Shown here: in pieces, positions 13,001 to 23,600 of the stretch | Numbering within the stretch: the stretch's first letter is position 1 | Layout of the letters: every line of letters starts with the position of its first letter | Assembly: GCA_036924285.1 (NCBI GenBank) | Contig: JAYKYS010000012.1 | Coordinates: 15,934,001-15,998,000, forward strand | Length of the DNA: 64,000 nucleotides | Source: Asterella californica | Lineage: Eukaryota > Streptophyta > Marchantiopsida > Marchantiales > Aytoniaceae | Reading direction: 5' to 3' | Program-made: the position numbers and the translations under genes | The notes under the pieces: generated by a model | The model's database searches: none | What the model was told of the DNA's origin: nothing | The model's input: only the letters and a program-made list of their open reading frames with translations

Positions 13001-14033
13001 CATTAGATTTTAGAAAACCATCGTCACAGGTAAAGTAAACGGGATAGGAAAACATACGGAACATGCGGTCCTGGAGATACAAACACAATTTATCGGACGA
13101 GTATGAGAAAAACCGATAAGATCCGACCAAAGTCTGCAATGGAAGGTTGTGCATGGAGCACGGATACAAGTTTTTGTTATCTGTACATAGTCGAACTTCA
13201 GTAAAAAGGACAGGAACATCTTGGGGAAAAATCTAGTTCAAGATAGCTATACGATCTATTGAGTTGCAGGATGGACTGATCGAAACTGTCATGGACCGTC
13301 TGGAAATAAAAAAGGGAGAACTTCGATGCATCTATAGTCAAGTGGAGAGTATCGAAACAATCAGCAATGATCGGTGAAAGAGGTGGAGATTTAGGACTAT
13401 GAAACAGCGGCTCTGCACGCTACTATTCGCTATCGGAATCGGACATGACAACACTTCGACACAACAGACGTTTTCTCATCATCGGCACTACTCCTCCTTA
13501 TATGACAGTAGAGGAAAAAAAGGCATCGCAATATAGTGAAGAAAATATCCATCTGCAAGTGGTTGACAGTGTGAACCATACTTGGGAGATAGAGGTGTAG
13601 AGCACCATGGCCGCTACCGCTGTGCAAATAAACACCGCCACTGACCTAGAAAATAAACCGTGCGGTGAAGCCATAGCTGCAAACAAGACAAGGAAACCAT
13701 GACTCGAGTGCGAGTCTGTTAAAGTTTGTTATGGGTAAGAACTCGGCCCCCGTCTAATCAAGATCCCCAGCTGCTGCCAGCAAGAAAATAAAATAACGTG
13801 ATGCAAGAACGCAGCCCATGGACCAATGCACGAAGGCAAGCAGTGAAACTAAAAGCAGGGGACAAACAAAGCACAAAAAAATGAGCACTGGAAGTAGCAA
13901 TGGTCACCGCCTGCAAGAACAATCCGTTATCCCAATCTGTTCGAACAGCAAAGTATGTTCTTCCCAATCCGCGAAAAAGATAACTACATCGAACTCGAAA
14001 AGCAAAGCGGCAGCAGCCGTGACCGCCTCCGAT
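10013..14033 (-). mobile_element. HUH-endonuclease (Replitron-like) element, copy A1
   Basis: A 4.0-kb block shared in direct orientation with 43532-53976 once the gypsy insertion there is removed. It starts with CTTTTCATGTTAAGAACGG and shared homology ends with CGCCTCCGAT. No terminal inverted repeats are visible inside it. The flanks differ completely between the two copies, so these coordinates bound the mobile or duplicated unit. It encodes a Rep-type protein on the minus strand (about 12032-13219). The stretch 11640-10290 has no recognised protein. Near 10350 the minus strand reads TCTTAATAAAGTTTC, resembling the 3' end of a LINE. The last 400 bp (13630-14033) belong to the U repeat of the flanking arm. 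Confidence 0.7.
12032..13219 (-). pseudogene. Rep-like HUH endonuclease (Y1, CRESS/Replitron type), frame-broken
   Basis: The main frame (12969-12268, 233 residues) contains HLHFQGV at residues 82-88, which supplies the His-hydrophobic-His metal-binding motif. About 55 residues later GYCLKD supplies a YxxK motif with Tyr138 and Lys141. This order and spacing are those of single-tyrosine HUH endonucleases such as CRESS-DNA Reps and Replitron transposases, which nick one DNA strand and stay linked to it through Tyr. The protein continues after a -1/+1 shift near 12285 into 12298-12032 (IRPHDV, NVFF-like segment), and upstream into 13169-12903 and 13219-13010, so at least two frame breaks exist. 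No helicase domain follows, unlike Helitrons. The second copy at 51824-53152 is broken at matching places. Confidence 0.65.
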
Positions 14034-14482
14034 ACAAGCAAGCCCTTTTCCAGACATCTCGTGCGGACGTCAGTCTAGGCTCGCGATATGAAATCACACA
14101 AACATCGTCAATACATCGCACGCGCACGCAACTTCAGCCCTCGCCAAAAAAAAACAGCCACCGCTCCAGAAAAAACCGCACGGTGAAGCCATGACAGCAA
14201 GCACGACAACAGAGCCACGACCCGGCTACGAGTTTGTTCAATCGGGCAGTAAACGGGAATGAGCAAGAACTTGACCCTCGTCTAATCAAGATCCGCTGCC
14301 AGCAAGAAAAGAAAATTATGTCACGTAGGAACGCAGCCCACGGACCGAAGCACGAAGACAGACAACACCCTTATTCGTCCAAAAGAAGGATCCAACACAA
14401 TCACACATCGAGATACGTCAGTCCACCGATGAATGAAAATCCGTGAAAAAAAGAAATGTGTTGAACTCGAAAACCAAACCGG
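13630..14482 (+). repeat. U tandem repeat, about 525-bp unit
   Basis: Unit 1 runs from about 13652 to 14176 and unit 2 from about 14177. Both start with an ACCG-ACGGTGAAGCCAT stretch, then CTAATCAAGATC, then GCTGCCAGCAAGAAAA, then GAACGCAGCCCA-GGACC. Unit 2 is interrupted by E3 at 14482/14483 and resumes at 27151. Inverted units occupy about 9310-10013. The first 400 bp of unit 1 lie inside the block shared with the second HUH copy, so it was carried along with that block. Confidence 0.7.
14066..14482 (-). repeat. Right L arm, first part
   Basis: Reverse complement of 9597-10013 at roughly 95% identity by eye. It is separated from the end of the shared HUH block by 32 bases (14034-14065) that continue the U repeat. 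The arm resumes at 27151 after the E3 insertion. Confidence 0.85.
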
Positions 14483-16497
14483 TATCTTGTCGGATATTGC
14501 GTGAAGGATGTCCAGGAAAATGTGAGGTTCCTGGCTGTGGAGATATTGTGTGCTGAAACAAAGACAAGACAGAGAAAAACAACCACGAAAACGAACGTTA
14601 CGATATATATCAACTCCAAATGTATGTACACTGCCGGTTCTTTCTCCTAAGAGCACAGAATTGAAAAACAGATCGGAGCGGTCTGTAACTTGCTTCAAAG
14701 CCCTTAAAAACAACCCCTGATTCTCAACCCTGACCCAAAAACACCGAAGCGTAGCTCAAAGCAAGAGAAACTTCCCTTTGCTAACAAACAGAGCCACAAC
14801 AGTATCACGCGATCCAAACCCAAGTCCAAACCATATCCATGTACAAGTTCTTAGCTAAAGCTAGCTACCACATGCTGTATATAGCCAACCAAAACTCTAA
14901 CGAACTCAAAAGAGCAAAACCCGTAGCGAAGAAACCGAAAAAGACTTATCTGAGAACTTCCTCCTTTCGCCAAACGGTCTTCAAATGTTGATAGGGTCTC
15001 CTTCTCTGACTCTTTTGGTTCAAGAAACCTTCAAATCCGACTCTCGATAGTCGAGATATCGCCAATTTTTTATCGCAGACGATCGAACTTTCAAAAACTC
15101 CTCTTTGGGGTTTAAAACCGCACACACCGCACAAACGGATCGTCCAAACTGATATCCATCTTCTCTGACAGATAGATCTAGCTATCACGAACCCAACGAG
15201 ACTCCAAACAAGTCGTCTGGAGTTCTCCTTGCAAAACCATGCAAGAAATTTGGTCGCAGGTTGCAAAAAACTGACGTAAATGAACTCCATGCGGCTCAAA
15301 CTCGCTCACCTCACCTAACCCAACAATCCAATCCACGTATTGTCTTCTCCTATGCGTAGATGAAGACTCCCTGGTCGCGTAGGCACCAAGAACGAAGAGC
15401 TTGGCACACTGATCGCGAAGAACAACCAAATTTTAGGTCGCATGCGATGAAAAACCCGACGCAAGCGCTTCACTGCGAGCCAATTTCACTCAGAACTCTT
15501 AAACCGCCCGATGAAACTTGGTATCGTCTTCAATTTCCTGTAGAACTCGGTGTTCTGATCCCGATGGATCCAAGGACAGCAAGTTTGGACTCCGGAACGG
15601 TCCGAACGGTCCAACTCTCCTTCACATATAACTGAAATCTCCAAATCTCCTTCCTGCGTCTCATTTCTCTCAGTACACATCCCCCGATCCGTCTCTTCCC
15701 AAACCGTCTTAACTAATGCGTAGCCTGCACAGATCTGAACCCAACGACGCCTTGCGCGCTTGCATTGGACCTCCAAATCTCCCAAACCGTCCGTTGACAG
15801 ATCGCAAGCGCAAGCTAACCTCTAAACTACCCCCTTGTATCAGTCTTTGTACGTACGAAGTTCTACCATAATAATGAAGCAGGCCCCTTGCGTCTTTGAT
15901 ATAACGCCTGAAGCCTCAAATACCCAATCAGCAAGTAAACTAAGGTCTAGCTTGATTTTTCCTTCTTTCGAGTCGCATAATTTCTTCGCTAGACGTCCAA
16001 ACGAAGTAAACAAGATGCCCATGGAAAGCTGACAAAGAGCTCTACCCATCTATGTGATAAAAGTGAAGATCCGAAGTTGTGCCAAAAGCCTGTAAGTTGG
16101 AACCTAGCTTGTTTTCTCCATATTTCGAGTCTTGTAACTTCTCCACTAGGCGTCTAAACGAAGTAGACGAAGTGCCTATGGAGTGCTAACAAGGAGCTCT
16201 ATCCACTGATGCGATGAAAGTGAAGATCCAAAATGGTGCCAAAAGCCCGTAAGCTGGGGCCTAGCTTGTTTTCTCCATCTTTCGAGTCCTGTAACTTCTC
16301 CACTAGGCGTCCAAACGAAGTAGACGAAGTGCTTATGGAGTGCTGACAAGGAGCTCTATCCACTGATGCGATGAAAGCGAAGATCCGAAATGACGTCAAA
16401 AGCTCATAAGCAGGGGCCTAGCTTGTCTTCTCATGAGTGTCTTTGGAGCAACAAACATCAGAGTTTAAATTTCAGATAGGAGCCGGTCCATGACACG
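14483..16497 (-). repeat. E3 3' LTR
   Basis: Shared in direct orientation with 17826-19410/27068-27150 from about 14806 to 16497. The segment 14483-14805 is not found in the other LTR. At 14734-14805 there is a ~65-bp block whose reverse complement sits at 17755-17822, just inside the other LTR. The LTR holds the 157-bp tandem repeats annotated separately. Small open frames in it are not coding in any recognisable way. Confidence 0.7.
15945..16421. repeat. Three 157-158-bp tandem repeats in the E3 LTR
   Basis: Each unit begins CTAGCTTG-TTTT (starts near 15945, 16103, 16260; a fourth start at 16417 is truncated) and contains TCGAGTC, CGTC-AAACGAAGTA and AAGGAGCTCTA-CCA-like words. The same array is at 18936, 19092, 19249 and 19406 in the other LTR, where Gypsy1 inserted exactly at the CCTAG of the fourth start. 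In LTRs such arrays often lie in the upstream regulatory part (U3), which fits this position near the TG end. Confidence 0.85.
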
Positions 16498-16516
16498 ACA
16501 TCCACCCCCTCCAAAC
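16498..16516 (-). other. E3 polypurine tract
   Basis: On the minus strand this reads TTTGGAGGGGGTGGA directly before the TGTCGTG start of the 3' LTR. That is the expected place and composition for plus-strand DNA priming in an LTR retrotransposon, and it fixes the minus orientation of E3. Confidence 0.7.
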
Positions 16517-17825
16517 CTGTGCATCCTCCGATATGCACCAGAGATACCAACCAAGGAGTGGACCGGCACGCATCTCGTCTTATCGTCCTACTTCCCATCG
16601 TAGCTAACCTCATCTGCAAGGTCTTCTTCATAATCTTCATTCTCAAGGTTGCAACCTGATCGTCATCTTGAAGTTGCTATCCTGCCATGATCCTCCCTAG
16701 ATCCATGCTCATCGACCTTCACCTCGAACTTCCCATCCAATCACCCCCTCTAAATCTACACATTTTCAATATGCGAAGACATAGAAAGAATAACCCATCA
16801 TATCATAGAATTGATAGAACCTCGCCGTCGAGGTTTGTGACCCAAGTGTCGTAGTAGACATCATCCGCCAACACAATCACCACCATATATCTGATTGGAA
16901 CCCTCAACCTCAAGTCGGTATATGTCATCGTACCTAATCCTCTCTTCTCTTTTGTTTTTCTGAAAAAAAAAGAACCACACTGCTGCAACAAAAATCCTCA
17001 ACCCCAACCATCATTATCCCGCTGTACAATGACATCCTCCTCAACCATCATCCTCCCTGATCTCTTTTTCTGAAAATCCTCACAACCTCCCGAGCATCAC
17101 TCTCTCAACCCATTTCACCTTCATCAATGGCTTCTCCCTTGTAAGCCATCCTTACCCATCATCTTATAGCCGTAGCCTCGAGAGCATCTGTCCACTCTCG
17201 TTCATCCTCAGCAGGTCGTTCGTCCTTGATGATGTCAATGTAAGCATCATGGACTTCTCTTGTAGCTACACCCAAGATCTCCCGTGATAGAAACCCAACC
17301 TGGCATCTCGAATGTGCTCCTCCCAACCTCTCTTCACATCCATCACTGTATCAATAATTGGTTGTTCTATAATTTCAACCAGATCAACCATGTCCATTGT
17401 CTGCACCCCAACCATCTCCTCCAGTTGTGAAAGATCGTCCTCCATTGTCTGTTCAAGAAGAATAGTTTGTTGTCATTGTCTGTTGAATCTTATCCTCCCT
17501 AGCTTGCTTCTCAGAATAAATCTCTTCATGTTCTTTCTTCTCGCTCTGCATCGTGGATACAATATCCAACTTGAGCTCGCTTAGATCCTCGTGCTCATCC
17601 AAATCATCCATATGGAGATCATGCTCAATCTCCTCAACCCTAGCATCATAACTTGTAGCTTCGGTAGCTACAACTACATGTGCTGCAAAGTAATCATCCA
17701 CAAACTTCTTCATCCCTCCTTTACCAAAGTTGGCTTGAAGGAGAGTGCCCGTACTTTGCTGTGGCTCTGTTTGTTAGCAAAATGAAGTTTTTCTTGCTTT
17801 GAGCTACGCTTCGGTGTTTTTGAGT
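16517..17825 (-). pseudogene. E3 internal region, possible gag remnant
   Basis: The clearest minus-strand frame is 17713-17453: about 85 residues, acidic and helical (many E, D, K), in the position expected for gag just downstream of the 5' LTR. Similar charged stretches follow towards 17180. There is no zinc knuckle, protease, RT or integrase. I call it a gag-like remnant by position and composition only. It could be a non-coding spacer. Confidence 0.35.
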
Positions 17826-19410
17826 ATCACGCGATCCAAACCGAAGTCCAAACCATATCCATGTACAAGTTGTATATAGCCAACCAGAACTCTAACGAAC
17901 TCAAAAGAGCAAAACCCGTAGCGAAGAAACCGAAAAAGATCTATCTGAGAACTTTCTCCTTTCGTCAAACGGTCTTCAAATGTTAATAGGGTCTCCTTCC
18001 CTGACTCCTTTGGCTCAAGAAATCTTCAGATCCGACTCCTGATAGTCGAGATATCGTCAATTTTCGGTCGCAGACGATCGAACTTTCAAAAACTCCTCCT
18101 TGGGGCTTAAAACTGCACACATCACACAAACGGATCGTCCAAACTGATATCCGTCTTCCCTGGCAGATAGATGTAGCTATCACGAACCCAACGAGACTCT
18201 AAACAAGTCGTCTGGAGTTGCAAGAAATCTGAAGTTGCAAGAAATTCGGTCGCAGGTTGCAAAAAACTAACCTAAATGGACTCCCTACGGCTCAAACTCG
18301 CTCCCTCATCCAAACCAACAATCCAATCCACGTATTGTCTTCTCCTATGCATAGATGAAGACTCCTTGGTCGCATAAGCACCAAGAACGAAGAGCTTGGC
18401 CCCGATCGCGAAGAACCAAATTTTAGGTCGCATGCGATGAAAAACATGACGCAAGCGCTTCCCTACGAGCCAATTTCACTCAGAACTCCTAAACCGTCCG
18501 ATGAAACTTGGTATCGTCTTCAATTTCCTGTAGAACTCGGTGTTCTGATCCCGATGGACCCAAAGACAGCAAGTTTGGACTCCAGAACGATCCGAACGGT
18601 CCAACTCTCCTTCACATGTAACAGAAATCTCCAAATCTCCTTCCCGTGTCTTAGTTTCTCTCAGTACACATCCTCCGATCCGTCTCTTCTCAAACCGTCT
18701 TAACTAGTGCGTAGCCTGCACAGATCTGAACCCAACGACGCCTTGCGCGCTTGCATTGGACCTCCAAATCTACAGAACCGTCTGTTGACAGATCGCAGAT
18801 GCAAGCTAGCCCCTAAGCTGTCCCCTTGTATCAGTCTCTATACGTACAAAGTTCTGTCATGATAATGAAGCAGACCCCTTGCGTCTTTGATATAACGCTT
18901 GAAGTCTCATTACCCAGTCAGCAAGTAAACTAGGGCCTAGCTTGATTTTTCCTTCTTTCGAGTCGCATAACTTCTTCGCTAGACGTCCAAACGAAGTAAA
19001 CAAGATGCCCATGGAAAGCTGACAAAGAGCTCTACCCATCTATGTGATAAAAATGAAGATCCGAAGTTGTGCCAAAGCCCGTAAGCTGAGGCCTAGCTTG
19101 TTTTCTCCACCTTTCAAGTCCTATAACTTCTCCACTAGGCGTCCAAACGAAGTAGACAAAGTATCTATGGAGTGCTGACAAGCAGCTCTATCCACTGATG
19201 TGATGAAAGTGAAGATCCGAAATGGTGCCAAAAGCCCGTAAGCTGGGACCTAGCTTGTTTTCTTCATCTTTCGAGTCCTGTAACTTCTCCACTAGGTGTC
19301 CAAACGAAGTAGACGAAGTGCTTATGGAGTGCTGACAAGGAGCTCTATCCACTGATGCGATGAAAGCGAAGATCCGAAATGGCGCCAAAAGCTCATAAGC
19401 AGGGGCCTAG
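17826..19410 (-). repeat. E3 5' LTR, interrupted by Gypsy1
   Basis: Direct repeat of 14806-16400. It resumes at 27068-27150 after Gypsy1. Its inner edge at 17826 is joined to an inverted copy of the block that flanks the corresponding point in the other LTR, and the ~320 bp distal to that block are missing. Confidence 0.75.
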
Positions 19411-20526
19411 TGTCGCGCCTCTCATTCTCAAGATCGGGCGCAGACGCGAACAACAGAACCCTAGCGGACTTGCGCTAGGTTGTGAACGCTGCGAGTAGGA
19501 CTAAATGGCTTGGCCGGGAAGTCGGGATCAGATGAACCCTAAGTGGTTCTCTGAACCAAGGTTAGAACCTTGGGTTAAGACACAAGGGCCTACCCCAAGG
19601 GGGCCCTAGACGAACGCTGACCTAAGGGGGCGAGTCTGAGAACGGGCTGAAACATGAATCTCAGACATAGGTCTGAGACGTGGGTCTGAGACGTGGGTCC
19701 GAGACGCAGACGAACCACAGGGTTCGACCCTGGGTCTCGACCACAGGTTTTCGGAAAAACTGCTAAGTGTTGGAGCTCCAGGGACGTTTTAGGTCGTGGA
19801 CGGAGCTCCACGTAAGATCTCGAGGCGAGTGAGGTATCATTGGAAAGGTCTCGTCGAGAGCTTTCCAGTGATATATATAACACTCCTCGATCTGACCTCC
19901 GAGCTGGAAGTTATGGACGAACCACAATCGGGTTGTGGTATAATTTTCAGGGACCAAAGAGGAGGGCGGGGCCGTCGATCCCCAGAAGTATATATGAGGG
20001 AGGCTCGATGCCTGGGTGGACCAGGACGAGTCACCCGACCCCAGGGTTCGACGGGCGGACTCTGGGGCATGAGGTGATGGCTGGGCCAGTTCCAAGGCAC
20101 GTTCCGATCTAGACTTGGACGTCTAGACTTAGGAACGATGTAAGGGCTGGGGCAAGACTAGAGAACGAGTCGGCGGGTTAGACCACCGTTCGAGAGCCTA
20201 GATCCAGACGGACATCACGTGCGGTTGGGCCGCTAGGTGTGCTCGAGGCACCGTTTAGGACCCTGGACTTTATGGGAAGTCCGCCCCAAGTCATCTTGTG
20301 ACTTGCTCATGTTTGGGACCGACGTAGGCGGATCTAGGTCGGGACTTAGGAACTGCTGAGCTTGATAAATAGGGAGACGGTCCGGCTCCGGTCCGGACCA
20401 AACAGAACTAAGGTAAGTGGTGCATGGACGCTAACTTGTGATTGTGTTTGCAGGTTAGCGGTTTGAATTTCGGGACCTACTGAGCAAAAGCTTCCGCTGG
20501 TGCAACAAGGCGGTAGGTGCGCGAAA
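19411..20526 (+). repeat. Gypsy1 5' LTR
   Basis: Matches 25938-27067 almost throughout. TATA-like stretches are present at about 19871-19880, 19989-19995 and 20363-20370; which one serves as the promoter cannot be told from sequence alone. The related LTRs at 41450-42574, 44649-45762 and 49975-51076 share all of these segments. Confidence 0.92.
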
Positions 20527-20528
20527 AG

Positions 20529-20542
20529 TGGTATCAGAGCCA
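20529..20542 (+). other. Gypsy1 primer-binding site (initiator Met tRNA)
   Basis: TGGTATCAGAGCCA lies two bases after the 5' LTR and is complementary to the 3' end of plant initiator methionine tRNA. This is where minus-strand DNA synthesis is primed. Confidence 0.9.
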
Positions 20543-20647
20543 ACGCTTCGGTGAGCGAGAACTTGAGGTAGCGGCTGAAGGCTGGACGCTTGAGGAGAGA
20601 CGCGAGACACGAAGTGGATCAACGTTTCTAGGTGAACACTTGGAGCG

Positions 20648-23600
20648 ATGGCCGACGTAGGACAGAGTTCCAGGAGGAAGACCAAGAAGCGTGGAGTGGC
20701 GGCTGACACCGGGACCAGATCGACACGAGCTAGCCCCGAGGCACAGTCAGGGGACGACAACCAACAACCTTCGTCCCAACGTCAAGGAAGCCCAGTTCTA
20801 GCTGTTGCACCGCTGCAGCAAGATGGAGTCTTGCCAACGGTGCCCAACGATGCAGGCGCGAGAAGTCAAGGAGCCTTGTATGCGGAACTCATCAAGATGA
20901 TGAAGATCATGCAGGAAGGTATGGCCTCCAGGGATAAACGTATCGCTGAGCTTGAGGCAGACCAAGGAAGTTCCTCGTCTACCAGGAAGCTTTGTAAGAC
21001 GAATTTGCCGATCCCGTTTACAGGTATAGGACGGGCTCGTAAGGTTAAGGATTTCCTAACTGAGTTGGACCTATACTTTGAAGCGCATCAGGCTCAGGAG
21101 TCAGACAAAGTGAGAGCGGCGGTTATGTTCTTGAAGGACCATGCGCTTCTCTGGTAGACCGCATACAGGGATGAGCATGCTTTGACCGTCTCGGCGCTTG
21201 GTTGGAAAGAGTTCAAGGAGTTGCTCGCAAGACGATTCACTCCAGAATATCAAAGGATTCGGGACGGTGTTGAGTTAGTTCGGCTGAAGCAGACATGGAC
21301 CTTAAGCGCTTATGTGCGCGAGTTCAGTGTCAAGCTGGACTCGTTCTCCAAGTGGACTGAGGAGACCAAAATATGTATATTTATCGGAGGACTCAAGTCA
21401 AGCTGGGAGAAGGCTCTCTTTCGGATGCTGGAGCTACCTGCGACAAGTGCCGAACTTTTGAAGCTAGCGGAGCGAATTGGGGACGACGAAGTCCAGCAAC
21501 AGAAATCCTTTGAACCACGCATCACGGACAAGTTCCAGAAGAAGAACAAAGGCTTCAAGCGACAATGGGATGGGGGTGAGAAGGATCGGAAGGATACTTC
21601 TGCCCCGGCAGCAAAGCGGCAGCAAACAAGAGTAAAACCTAAGGGGCAAACACCTCAGAAAGGCAATGGCGCTAAGTTTACTTGCTACAACTGTGGCGAG
21701 GCGGGCCATATTGCTAAGGGGTGTACGAAACCTAAGGTTAGTAACTATAGCATGAATGCGTTTGTTGCAAAGGACTTGTTGGAGGACCAAATGACTATGA
21801 CCTTGAGAACCACGAAGAAGACGCCGGGACTGATGTATCTACAAGTCAAGGTTGCTAACCGTGATGTTACTTTTCTTGTGGACACAGGAGCGACTCACTC
21901 CTTCATAAGTCCAAAGTTGGTGAAGAAGTTGGGCTTGTCTACCTCCAAGGCAGACAAGCCTATTCAGGTGCGCTTTGCCAAGGGCAAGACGTACCAAACT
22001 TCTGAAGTGGCCTTGGACGTACGATTTGCGTGTGGGAAGTTGGAGTTCACAGAGAACTTCACGGTGTGCGAGATGGATGATATCCATGCGGTTTTGGGGA
22101 ACACTTTCTTGGACAGGTTTGAAGTGGAACTTAGGCGGAAACCTTTAAGGTTAAACGTTAGAGTTAAAGGGCGGAAGCTGGGAGTGAGGCTGATCTGAAA
22201 GGCGCGGAAGATTGATGACTTCGCAGTGAATTTAATCAAAGGCAAACAGATGGACTTCAACGACGGAGTCATGTGTTTGATGCGGGTTGCAGATTTGATG
22301 ACGGGTGACGGACAAGAGGAAACATCAGGAGACGCGACTAAACTTCCAGAGGTGCTTCGCGAAGTGATTAAGGAGTTTGAGGATGTCTTGACGGACGAGT
22401 TACCTGCTGAGTTATCTCCAAGGCGGGTGGTGGATCACAAGATCGAAGTCTTGCCAGGATCGGAACCACCTTCCAAAGCCCCTTACCGACTCAATCAGGT
22501 GGAACTCCTCGAGTTGAAAAGACAACTCGGTGAGCTATTAGCGCGGGGATATATTCGAACCAGCAAGTCACCTTATGGAGCCCCAGTTCTTTTTGCAAAG
22601 AAGAAGGATGGGAAGTTACGACTCTGCGTAGATTATCGTGCGCTCAATAAGGTGACGGTGAAGAATAACTATCCCTTGCCAAGGATAGATGACCTCTTTG
22701 ATAGGCTAGCGGGCGCAAAGTACTTCAGCAGGATAGACTTGAAGTCAGGATATTACCAGATCCGGATAGCTGACCCAGATGTTGAGAAGACCGCTTGTCG
22801 AACCAGATACGGATCGTTTGAATTCGTGATGATGCCATTTGGACTCTGCGACGCCCCTTCGACGTTCACTACATTGATGAACACAATTTTTCGCGAGGAG
22901 ATGGATGAGTTTGTCATCGTTTACATCGACGACATCTTGATCTACTCCAAAACCTTAGAGTCGCACGCGGAGCAGCTAAGGGTGGTGTTGACGAAGCTGC
23001 GGGAGCATAAGCTGTTTGCCAACATTGACAAGAGTGAGTTTGGTTTAGAGCGCATTAACTTCTTGGGACATGTCATTAGTGCAGAAGGAGTCGGCCCGGA
23101 TATGCAGAAGGTGGACGCGATTGTGACTTGGGAGCCTCCGACTACAGTGAAGGGGATGCGGCGATTCTTAGGATTGGCGTAGTATGTGAAGGGGTTTTCA
23201 AAGATCACGAAGCCGCTGACGGACAGGACGGGCAAAGACGCACAGGTAAGTTGGACCAAGGAGGTGGATGATGCGTTTCAGACGATAAAAGCTATTTTGT
23301 CAAAGGCGCCAGTACTGAAGCTGCCCGAGTTCGACAAACCATTCGAGGTGCACACGGACGCGAGCGACTATGCGATTGGCGGAGTGTTGGTGCAGGATGG
23401 AAAACTTGTAGCATACGAAAGCAAGAAGTTATCTGGGACGCAGAGTCGTTGGCCGACTCACGAGAAGGAACTGTTCGCGGTGGTTCATTGCTTGAGGAAA
23501 TGGCGGCATTACTTGGGACTTCACAAAACCCAAGTGTATACTGATAATATTTCGCTCAAGTACTTTGAAACACAAGATCGGGTGACGCCAAAGCAACTAC

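Noticed and set aside
12032..13219. Helitron
   Set aside because: Only one catalytic-type tyrosine motif is seen, no RepHel helicase follows, and there is no CTRR hairpin end. The HUH spacing fits Y1 Rep proteins.
20400..20460. A small intron in the Gypsy LTR (GTAAGT...GCAG, 20412-20453)
   Set aside because: The interval is about 41 bases, shorter than plant introns normally are, and nothing in the coding region requires it.
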